Source: Jatrophihabitans_A sp035248685 (GTDB taxonomy: Bacteria; Actinomycetota; Actinomycetes; Mycobacteriales; Jatrophihabitantaceae). Taken from it: a stretch of DNA of 64,000 nt. The notes beneath the pieces were generated by a model. The model ran no database searches. It was not told the DNA's origin and saw only the letters and a program-made list of their open reading frames with translations. The translations under genes were made by a program, and so were the position numbers. The stretch covers positions 62,001-126,000 of the forward strand of contig DATFHF010000003.1 in NCBI GenBank assembly GCA_035248685.1, read 5' to 3'. Of this stretch, positions 1 through 7,570 are shown piece after piece. The stretch's first letter is position 1, and each line of letters starts with the position of its first letter.

Positions 1-10
1 GCGACGGCAG

Positions 11-64
11 GACTCCGATTACGGATAACGGCGGGTTGATCACCCTGTGTAATCGGCCGGAGTC
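11..64. repeat. Imperfect inverted repeat downstream of the formate dehydrogenase anchor gene
   Basis: Arm 11-22 (GACTCCGATTAC) pairs with 49-64, which contains GTAATC and GGAGTC separated by a 4-nt GGCC bulge. It lies just beyond the stop of the minus-strand NrfD gene and could end that transcript, but there is no U-tract. The rest of 1-152 shows no gene. Confidence 0.35.
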
Positions 65-152
65 GCCGCCAAATTAGCGGGCAAGTAGCACTTTTAAGTT
101 CGAGAACGGTCTAACACCGATCAAATACCGGCAGATACCGGCCCAACCATGG

Positions 153-1274
153 TCATCTGCTAGTGCGCGCCCGCATCCGTTCCCGTTGCGGCACCACCGT
201 GTACTTTGGGTCCTGCGCTGATTGCTGCCCGGCATGGAAGATCCCGAATCGGGTGCAGGCCGAACCGGCCAACAAGGCCACGCCCGAGCCGGCTGCGATC
301 CCCCGGTTCCGGCCGGCGAAGACAGCGCCGAGCGTGCCGACCGCGGTCAGCGCCTTGCTCATTCGCATGAACTTCCCCGCGATGCCCTGGTGCAGCGGCT
401 CGGCCGCGATGCCCATGGACTTCTCCATCTGCTGCTCGGCGGCCAGCTCGAGCAGCGCCCCGCCGACCACCAGCCGCCGGGCGGCACCGGCCTGGTCGGT
501 CGGCGCGCCGAGCATGCCCAGGCCACCGGCTGCCAACGCCGCGGATCCGACGAAGACAAAAGGCATCTCCCGATAACCCTCGTGCCAGGACGGCGTCGCG
601 GTGTCGGTGATCAGCACCGCGGTGTAGGAGGCGACCGCCGGTCCCAATGCCGCCGCGGCCAGACCGGCCGGTCGATCCACAGCCGCCAGCATGTCCCGTA
701 ACCAGTCGAGCCGATCGGGTAGATAGCGGCCCAACTCGGCCGCCGCCGCGACGCCGGCGGCCGGCCCGAAGGCGCTCAGGATCCAGGTGCCGACCGACAT
801 CGGTGAGGTCGGCTTGGCCACCCGGAGCATGTTGAGAAACCGGGACGGCCGGCCCAGGTCATGCACCAGCAGGTACCCGCTCGCGGCCACGGCGCCGAGC
901 GCCCCGAACCGGGCGGTGCGCCGCAGCGCCGGCCGGCCGGTCAGGTCGGCGCCGGCGCCGAGCAGCGCCGAGCCACCGGCCAGCCCACCGAAGAATAGGT
1001 AGCCCGGGATATCGGCGGTCCACGGCGCCGGCTTGACGATGGGACGGCCGTAGTAGCTGGTGAAGGTCGCGTCCGGCACCATTTGCCGCTCGGCACTGCG
1101 CCGCCGGCGTCGGCCACCGCGGGAACCGACCACCGCCCGCTGGGCCTCGCCGAAGTTCTGCACACCGTCCCGGCCGATGGTGCTGGTAGCTGCGGTGTAG
1201 CCGCCCGACCGAGCACTCAACTCGCTCCGCGCCTCGCTCGTGCCTCGCTCGATGCTCACTCGCCTGAAGCTCAT
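153..1274 (-). CDS. NrfD-like membrane anchor subunit of formate dehydrogenase
   Basis: A 373-residue polytopic membrane protein of the NrfD/PsrC type, the quinone-side anchor of membrane-bound molybdoenzymes. After a charged N-terminal stretch of about 70 residues come several hydrophobic segments (for example around PGYLFFGGLAGGSALLGAG) with a GRPSRFLNMLRV loop typical of the family. The ATG at 1274 overlaps the stop of the iron-sulfur subunit as ATGA, so the two are translationally coupled. A longer reading of this frame up to 1736 is possible, but its N-terminus is out-of-frame shadow of the upstream gene. It presumably passes electrons from the ferredoxin-like subunit to menaquinone. Confidence 0.85.
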   Translation of the reverse strand: MSFRRVSIERGTSEARSELSARSGGYTAATSTIGRDGVQNFGEAQRAVVGSRGGRRRRRSAERQMVPDATFTSYYGRPIVKPAPWTADIPGYLFFGGLAGGSALLGAGADLTGRPALRRTARFGALGAVAASGYLLVHDLGRPSRFLNMLRVAKPTSPMSVGTWILSAFGPAAGVAAAAELGRYLPDRLDWLRDMLAAVDRPAGLAAAALGPAVASYTAVLITDTATPSWHEGYREMPFVFVGSAALAAGGLGMLGAPTDQAGAARRLVVGGALLELAAEQQMEKSMGIAAEPLHQGIAGKFMRMSKALTAVGTLGAVFAGRNRGIAAGSGVALLAGSACTRFGIFHAGQQSAQDPKYTVVPQRERMRARTSR

Positions 1275-2209
1275 GACCGGGCTCCCAGGAAGGCCGCGAC
1301 CGCACCGGCGACCAGGGTGGCTGCGGCCACCCCGGCGCGTTTCCACATCTCCGGGAGGTGCTTGGTCGCCACCACCGGGTCCGGGGGCAGCCCGTACACC
1401 TCGGGTTCGTCCAACAGCAGGAACATCGCCCCACCACCGCCGATACCGTCGGCGGGATCGTCCAGGTACAGCCGCGCCTCGGTCACCCCGGCCTCGTGCA
1501 GTTGCCGCTGCCGCGCCGCTGCGCGTTCGCGCAGCTCGTCCAGGTCGCCGAATTGGATCGATTCGGTCGGGCAGGCCTTGGCACAAGCCGGTGTCTGGCC
1601 GTCGCCGAGCCGGTCGTAGCAGAGCGTGCACTTCTGGGCTAGCCCACTGTTCTTGACCGCCTTGCCGCCACCTCCGTTGCCGGCATCGCGCCGTTCGATG
1701 ACGCCGAACGGGCAGGCGGGAACGCAGTAGCCGCAACCGTTGCAGATGTCATCCTGCACCACCACGGTGCCGAACTCGGTGCGGAACAGCGACCCGGTCG
1801 GGCAGACATCCAGGCAGCCCGCGTGGGTGCAGTGCTTGCAGACGTCGGACTCCATCAGCCAGCGGAACTCATTGCGGGATCCAGCCGAATCCGCGGCCGA
1901 GGTGGTGGCCGACGGCCCGGTCGGCAACCGTTCGAGGCCGGGCTCCTGATTGCCCAACGGCCGTGGCTGCTCGATGAAGGCGACGTGTCGCCAGGTGCTG
2001 GCGCCGAGTGCTCCGGTGTTGTCGTAGGACGAACCGAGCAGGTTGAAACCATCGTCGGGAACTTGGTTCCACTCCTTGCACGCCACTTCGCATGCCTTGC
2101 AGCCGATACACACCGAGGTGTCGGTGAAGAAGCCGAGCCGGGGCTGTTCCGGCCGCCAGCCGGCAGCGGCAGCCACATGCTCCTGCGGACCGTAGAGTTC
2201 GTTTCCCAT
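1271..2209 (-). CDS. Formate dehydrogenase iron-sulfur (beta) subunit
   Basis: A 312-residue ferredoxin-type electron-transfer subunit. Four cysteine clusters are visible: CIGCKACEVAC near residue 34, CKHCTHAGCLDVC, CNGCGYCVPAC, and CTLCYDR with a later CAKAC. This is the arrangement of FdnH/FdhB-like proteins with four [4Fe-4S] clusters. A C-terminal hydrophobic segment (VAAATLVAGAVAAFLG) probably anchors it in the membrane. Poorly conserved inserts rich in Ser/Thr/Gly lie between the first two cysteine groups. It is transcribed away from the catalytic subunit and towards the NrfD anchor. Confidence 0.92.
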   Translation of the reverse strand: MGNELYGPQEHVAAAAGWRPEQPRLGFFTDTSVCIGCKACEVACKEWNQVPDDGFNLLGSSYDNTGALGASTWRHVAFIEQPRPLGNQEPGLERLPTGPSATTSAADSAGSRNEFRWLMESDVCKHCTHAGCLDVCPTGSLFRTEFGTVVVQDDICNGCGYCVPACPFGVIERRDAGNGGGGKAVKNSGLAQKCTLCYDRLGDGQTPACAKACPTESIQFGDLDELRERAAARQRQLHEAGVTEARLYLDDPADGIGGGGAMFLLLDEPEVYGLPPDPVVATKHLPEMWKRAGVAAATLVAGAVAAFLGARS

Positions 2210-2382
2210 TTCGTCTACCTCGAGCTGCTCGGCGGTGACGATGGTTTCGTCAGGTCAGGCCCACCCCCAGCCTGGACGCCTGATGTCGATGATGCAACAC
2301 TCGGGCTAAGGCGATCAGGCCGCGTACCGACCTTGCCCGGGCGAACCCAACCCAGCCGGCGGGGACGTGGTTGGAGGCGACA
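2210..2382. promoter_or_regulatory. Divergent intergenic region of the formate dehydrogenase locus
   Basis: About 170 nt separate the iron-sulfur gene (minus) from the catalytic gene (plus), so both promoters must lie here or within the 5' ends of the genes. I do not see a convincing -35/-10 pair. A ribosome-binding site GGAGG at 2373-2377 sits 5 nt before GTG 2383. Confidence 0.5.
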
Positions 2383-5300
2383 GTGCACGAGCCTTCCCCC
2401 CGCACGTTCTTGCAGTGGCCGGTACTTCGGCAGCTCACCGGTTCCGACCCATTGGGACGCGGCAAGGCGGTGCAGTCGCCGCGCCCGGAGCAGTGGGTTC
2501 CCCGCACCAAGACCGCGGACCGGGTGGTCGCCAGCGTCTGCCCGTACTGCGCGGTCGGTTGCGGTCAGCGGGTGTACGTCAAGGACGAGAAGGTCGTCCA
2601 AATCGAAGGGGATCCGGAATCACCGGTGAGCCGCGGCCGGTTGTGCCCGAAGGGCTCGGCCAGCCTTCAGTTGACCACCGGGTCGAATCGCGAGCAGCGC
2701 GTCAAGTACCGCCGACCGCACGGCACCGATTGGGAGTACCTCGAGCTCGACACCGCCATGGACATGATCGCCGACCGGGTGATCAAGACCCGGCGGCAGC
2801 ACTGGGAGTACGAGGTCGGCGGCAAGCGCGTCAACCGCACGATGGGCATCGCCAGCCTCGGAGGAGCGACCCTCGATAACGAGGAGAACTACCTCATGAA
2901 GAAGCTGTATACCGCCCTCGGTGCCATCCAAATCGAGAACCAGGCCCGTATTTGACACTCCTCCACAGTTCCCGGTCTGGGAACCTCGTTCGGTCGTGGC
3001 GGTGCCACCACCTTCCAGCAGGATTTGCAGAACGCTGACTGCATCATCATCGAGGGCTCGAACATGGCCGAGTGCCATCCGGTCGGGTTCCAGTGGGTGA
3101 TGGAGGCCAAGGCCCGCGGGGCGACCGTCATCCACGTCGACCCACGGTTCACTCGGACCTCCGCCGTCGCGGATCTGCACGTCCCGATCCGGGCCGGCAG
3201 CGACATCGCCTTCCTCGGCGCGCTGGTGAACTACGTGCTGTCCGGCGAGCACGACTTCCGCGAGTACGTGGTTGCCTATACCAACGCGCCCGCCATCGTG
3301 GGTGAAGACTTCCGCGACACCGAGGACCTCGACGGGGTGTTCTCCGGCTATGACCCGACGACCCGCAAGTACGACCCGAGCAGCTGGATGTACGAGGGCA
3401 CCGAGGTCGCTTCGGCGGCCGGCAAGCGCGACAGCCAGTACGAGGATCGCAACGCCGGTGACAGCAGCGGGGGCAGCAAGGAGTCCTCGCGAGGTGAGTC
3501 ACACGGCAGCGGCGGCCCCGGCCTGGGCGGCGAGCCGGTCCGGGACGAGACGTTGCAGCATCCGCGCTGCGTTTACCAGATCCTGAAACGGCATTACGCG
3601 CGCTACACCCCGGAGTTGGTGCAGGACGTCTGTGGCATCCCGCCGGAGCTGTTCCACCGGGTGGCCGAGACGCTGGTCAACAATTCCGGCCGCGATCGCA
3701 CCTCGGCGTTCTGCTACGCCGTCGGCTGGACCCAGCACACCGTCGGTGCGCAGTACATCCGGACCGCCGCGATCCTGCAGGCCCTGCTCGGCAACATCGG
3801 CCGTCCCGGCGGCGGCATCCTCGCGCTGCGCGGGCATGCCTCGATCCAAGGGTCGACCGACATTCCCACCTTGTTCAACCTGCTGCCCGGTTACATCCCG
3901 ATGCCGCATGCCCACGAGCACGAGACCCTCGACACCTTCGTCAAGGGCGACGCCGGCATCAAGGGCTTCTGGGGCAACATGCGGTCATACACCGTCAGCC
4001 TGCTCAAGGCCTACTGGGGCGCGGCCGCCACCGAGACGAACGACTACTGCTTCGATTACCTTCCCAGGTTGACCGGCGACCACTCGACGATGGCCACCGT
4101 GATGCACCAGATCGACAAGGGTGGCATGGGTTACTTCGTGATCGGCGAGAACCCCGCGGTGGGCTCGACCAATGCCAAGATGCAGCGACTCGGCATGGCC
4201 AACTGCGACTGGCTGGTGGTGCGGGACTTCTCCCTGATCGAGAGCGCGACCTGGTGGAAGGACGGCCCGGAGATTCAGACCGGTGAGCTGCGCACCGAGG
4301 ACATCGGCACCGAGGTGTTTTTCCTGCCGGCGGCTGCACATACCGAGAAGAACGGCAGTTTCACCAATACCCAGCGAATGATCCAGTGGCATCACCAGGC
4401 GGTCGAGCCACAGGCCGACATCCGCAGCGAACTGTGGTTCTACTACCACCTGGGCCGGATCATCCGCGACAAGCTGGCCGGCTCGACCGATCCGCGGGAC
4501 CGGCCGCTGCTCGACCTCACCTGGGACTACCCCACCGAGGGCACGCTGGCCGAGCCGAGCGCGGAGGCGGTGCTCGCCGAGATCAATGGCTTCGACGGTG
4601 AGGGCAAGCCGCTGTCCGCCTACACCGCGCTCAAGGACGACGGCAGCACCAGCTGCGGCTGCTGGATCTACTGCGGCATCTATGCCGATGGCAAGAACCA
4701 GGCCGCCCGCCGCAAGCCGGGCAGCGAGCAGAGCTGGGTGGCACCGGAATGGGCGTGGGCCTGGCCGGCCAATCGGCGGATCCTCTACAACCGCGCGTCC
4801 GCCGATCCGGATGGCAAGCCGTGGAGCGAGCGCAAGGCCTATGTCTGGTGGGACGAGCAGGAGCAGAAGTGGACCGGCCACGATGTGCCGGACTTCGAGC
4901 CCACCAAGCGTCCGGACTACCGGCCGTCGGAGGGCGCCGTCGCTCAGGACGCGCTGTCCGGCATCGATCCGTTCGTCATGCAGAGCGATGGCAAGGCATG
5001 GCTCTATGTCCCGGCCGGGCTGACCGACGGGCCGATGCCCACGCACTACGAGCCGGAGGAGTCGCCGTTCGACAATCCGCTTTATTCGCAACGGGCTAAC
5101 CCGGCCCGCGAGGAGTACCCGCGCAAGGACAACGCGTACAACCCAGCCGGATCCTCGCCAGGCAGCGAGGTGTTCCCCTTTGTGATGACCACCTACCGGT
5201 TGACCGAGCATCACACCGCCGGCGGTATGAGCCGCTGGGTGCCGTACTTAAGCGAGTTGCAACCGGAGATGTTCTGCGAGATCAGCCCGGAGTTGGCGGC

Positions 5301-5661
5301 TGAGCGCAACCTGCAGCACCTGGGTTGGGCGACCATCGTCACGGCGCGGGCGGCGATTGAAGCCCGGGTGGTGGTCACTGATCGGGTACCGCCGCTGCGG
5401 GTGCAGGGACGGGTGGTGCACCAGGTTGGATTGCCTTACCACTGGGGCAACAACGGTTACGTCACCGGCGATGCCGCCAACGAGCTGATCTCGGCGGTGC
5501 TGGACTCGAACACCCACATCCAGGAGTCGAAGGCGCTAACCTGCGACATCCAGCCGGGTCGGCGGCCACGTGGTCCGGACTTGCTTTCCTACGTGGCGGA
5601 TTATCGGCAGCGGGCCGGCATCGCCACTGACGGCACGAGCGCGCCGCCGGAGAGCAGCTGA
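2383..5661 (+). CDS. Selenocysteine-containing formate dehydrogenase catalytic (alpha) subunit
   Basis: Oxidises formate to CO2 at a Mo/W-bis-pterin centre (FdhF/FdnG family, DMSO reductase superfamily). The N-terminal [4Fe-4S] motif is C53-x2-C56-x3-C60-x27-C88 (numbered from GTG 2383). The in-frame TGA at 2953-2955 falls in the context NQARI-U-H, exactly where E. coli FdnG/FdhF have selenocysteine, and the same frame continues without a stop to 5661. The total is 1,092 residues including Sec. A Gly/Ser-rich insert lies around nt 3440-3540. I prefer GTG 2383 over TTG 2371 because of the GGAGG 5 nt upstream. No twin-arginine signal is visible, which suggests an inward-facing enzyme. Read without recoding it would look like two truncated genes. 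Confidence 0.95.
2953..2984 (+). promoter_or_regulatory. UGA selenocysteine codon and bacterial SECIS hairpin
   Basis: TGA 2953-2955 is followed 12 nt later by a perfect 6-bp stem, GTTCCC (2968-2973) and GGGAAC (2979-2984), closing the 5-nt loop GGTCT (2974-2978). The GGUCU apical loop and its distance from the UGA match the SelB-binding hairpin of E. coli fdhF. The hairpin is in the coding sequence, as is usual in bacteria. Confidence 0.9.
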
Positions 5662-5667
5662 GTCGGC

Positions 5668-6543
5668 TCAGCCCCGCCGGCCAAGCGTGATCGTGCGGAT
5701 GCCGCGAAGATGCAGATCGGTGCGCCGCAGCAGCGAGTGCGGGCCGTGCTCGTCGAGCAGCGCCGCGAGCGTCAGCTGATCGTCGGGTTCGAGTTGCTCG
5801 CCGAATCCGGCTGACAGCCGGGCGAACCAGCCGCGGGCGTACTTGGTCGCGTCCGGGTGCCACGGCGGGTTCTGATCGATGGTGAAGGCCTGCTCGTCGA
5901 CGATATGCCAGCCCGCATCGGCCAACCGGGGCGCCCAGGCCGTGCCGAGAGTCGGCATGTCCTCGGCACGCGCCCGGTCGCGAAGGACGTTCACCCGATC
6001 TTCGAAGCCGGGTCGGCCGACCCCCAGGTTCTCCGGTAGGAAACGCAACGGTGCGGCGAACTCGGCCACCGCGATCAGACCGCCGGGACGGCTGGCGGCG
6101 AGCACATCGCGCAGCACCCGAGCCGGATCGGCCAGGTGGTGCAGGGACATCGAGGCCCAGGTCAGGTCGAGCGTGCCGAGGTCCGGCCACTCGGCGTCGA
6201 GGTCGGCCTGCACCGTATCGATGCGATCTTCGAAGCCGAGTTCGGACGCCTTGACCCGCAACCGTTGCAGCGAATCGGCCGAGACGTCGACTGCCACGAT
6301 TGTGCCGGTGAAGCGCTGCGCCAGGTTAATCGCGCCGGTGCCGGTACCGGCGCCGAGGTCGAGCAGCCGGGTCTGGTCGGTGCCGGCCGCCGCGCCGTGC
6401 AGCCAGTCGAACGCTGCCGCCCAGTAGTCAGCGAGCACCTGGCCGTCCAGATCGAGCAGGTCGGCCAGGCCGTCATCGCCGTTGTGCTGGTGATGAGCAT
6501 GGCCCCGGTGGTCGTGGTCATGGTGGGCTGGGGATTGGGGCAT
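5668..6543 (-). CDS. Class I SAM-dependent methyltransferase with His-rich N-terminus
   Basis: About 291 residues. SAM motif I is LLDLGAGTGTGAINLA, followed by the acidic VAVDVSADSL and a later DLTWASMSLHHLADP motif, as in UbiE/ubiquinone-type small-molecule methyltransferases. The first about 25 residues are strikingly histidine-rich (HHDHDHRGHAHHQHNGDD), suggesting metal binding. ATG 6543 is preferred over GTG 6552 because AAGGTGG lies just upstream. It converges on the formate dehydrogenase gene with a 6-nt gap. The substrate is unknown. Confidence 0.8.
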   Translation of the reverse strand: MPQSPAHHDHDHRGHAHHQHNGDDGLADLLDLDGQVLADYWAAAFDWLHGAAAGTDQTRLLDLGAGTGTGAINLAQRFTGTIVAVDVSADSLQRLRVKASELGFEDRIDTVQADLDAEWPDLGTLDLTWASMSLHHLADPARVLRDVLAASRPGGLIAVAEFAAPLRFLPENLGVGRPGFEDRVNVLRDRARAEDMPTLGTAWAPRLADAGWHIVDEQAFTIDQNPPWHPDATKYARGWFARLSAGFGEQLEPDDQLTLAALLDEHGPHSLLRRTDLHLRGIRTITLGRRG

Positions 6544-6631
6544 GGCACCCACCTTAGGCGGTGGCGGCTGGCCTGCCCGCTGTTCCAGCCGTCACGGCGC
6601 GGTCAATCGAACTGCTCTACGCTCGGCCATC

Positions 6632-7306
6632 ATGAGCGAGCGTGAGAACAAGGACGATGCCCTCGTCTGGATCGATTGCGAGATGACCGGACTGGAACTC
6701 AGCCGGGATGCGCTTATCGAGATCGCGGTGCTGGTCACCGATAGTGAGCTGAACGTGCTGGACGAGGGCCTGGACATCGTGATCGGCTGCGCCGACGACG
6801 TGCTGGACACCATGGTGCCGTTCGTCGAGCAGATGCACGCCGCGTCCGGTCTCACCGACCTGGTCCGGCAGTCCACGGTGACGCTCGGCGAGGCGGAACG
6901 GCAGGTGCTGAACTACATCAAGCGGTTCGTGCCCGAGCCACGCACCGCCCCGCTGTGTGGCAACTCGATCGCGACCGACCGGGGTTTCATTATCCGGGAC
7001 ATGCCGGAACTGGATGCCTACCTGCATTATCGGATGATCGATGTTTCCTCGATCAAGGAGTTGGCCCGCCGCTGGTACCGGCGGGTCTACTACGGTCAGC
7101 CGGCCAAGGGACTAGCTCACCGGGCACTGGCCGACATCCATGAGAGCGTGCGGGAGCTGCGCTACTACCGGGCCACCGTGTTCGTTCCGCAGCCCGGTCC
7201 GAACACCGACGAAGTGGCTGCCGCGGCCGCCGCCGTGCTGAGTGATTCGCCGGCCGACGAGAGCAGCAACCCGGTCGTGATAGCGCCGGACGGGCAGGTA
7301 GACTGA
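6632..7306 (+). CDS. orn: Oligoribonuclease
   Basis: A 3'-5' exonuclease that degrades 2-5-nt RNAs and linear dinucleotides left by RNA and cyclic-di-GMP turnover. It is 224 residues, with the DEDDh motifs in order: WIDCEMTGLE, a central GNSIATDRGFI and AHRALADIHES near the C-terminus. It has a short acidic C-terminal tail. ATG 6632 begins MSEREN; no clear ribosome-binding site is visible, so the message may be leaderless. tRNA-His follows 35 nt downstream, a neighbourhood seen in Mycobacteriales. Confidence 0.95.
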   Translation: MSERENKDDALVWIDCEMTGLELSRDALIEIAVLVTDSELNVLDEGLDIVIGCADDVLDTMVPFVEQMHAASGLTDLVRQSTVTLGEAERQVLNYIKRFVPEPRTAPLCGNSIATDRGFIIRDMPELDAYLHYRMIDVSSIKELARRWYRRVYYGQPAKGLAHRALADIHESVRELRYYRATVFVPQPGPNTDEVAAAAAAVLSDSPADESSNPVVIAPDGQVD

Positions 7307-7341
7307 CTCCCGCTCCGGAAGGTTCCGCCAGCCGGGGCAAT

Positions 7342-7418
7342 GGTGGGTGTAGCTCAATTGGTAGAGCGCCGCGTTGTGGTCGCGGATGTCGCGGGTTCGA
7401 GTCCCGTCACTCACCCCA
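7342..7418 (+). tRNA. tRNA-His (GTG)
   Basis: Cloverleaf with the acceptor 7343-7349 paired to 7408-7414, anticodon GTG at 7376-7378, and a T-arm GCGGGTTCGAGTCCCGT. An extra G at 7342 opposite C73 (7415) is the tRNA-His identity element. CCA is encoded at 7416-7418. Confidence 0.97.
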
Positions 7419-7425
7419 TCGCGGG

Positions 7426-7448
7426 CCCGAGAACTCCTGTTTCTCGGG
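7426..7448 (+). terminator. Hairpin after tRNA-His
   Basis: CCCGAGAA (7426-7433), loop 7434-7440, TTCTCGGG (7441-7448): an 8-bp perfect stem directly behind the tRNA. There is no T-tract, so it may act as a processing or Rho-assisted end. Confidence 0.6.
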
Positions 7449-7570
7449 TCGCCATGGTTGGCGACCGGCTCGGGCATAGCTGATTCTTACTTGGCGCACT
7501 GTTGACCCTTGTGGCGCGCAGGTGGACACTGCCGTCGCTACGTCCCGCCTGGCGAGGACAAGGGGCCCCA

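Noticed and set aside
1..80. Possible tRNA-Sec near the formate dehydrogenase locus
   Set aside because: No TCA anticodon arm and no T-arm consensus on either strand; only an imperfect hairpin is present.
1275..1736. N-terminal extension of the NrfD gene
   Set aside because: This stretch is an Arg/Gly-rich out-of-frame copy of the iron-sulfur gene; the ATGA-coupled start at 1274 begins the hydrophobic protein.
2371..3025. Apparent frameshift or nonsense mutation splitting formate dehydrogenase
   Set aside because: The two parts are in the same frame, separated only by a UGA at the conserved Sec position with a SECIS hairpin behind it.
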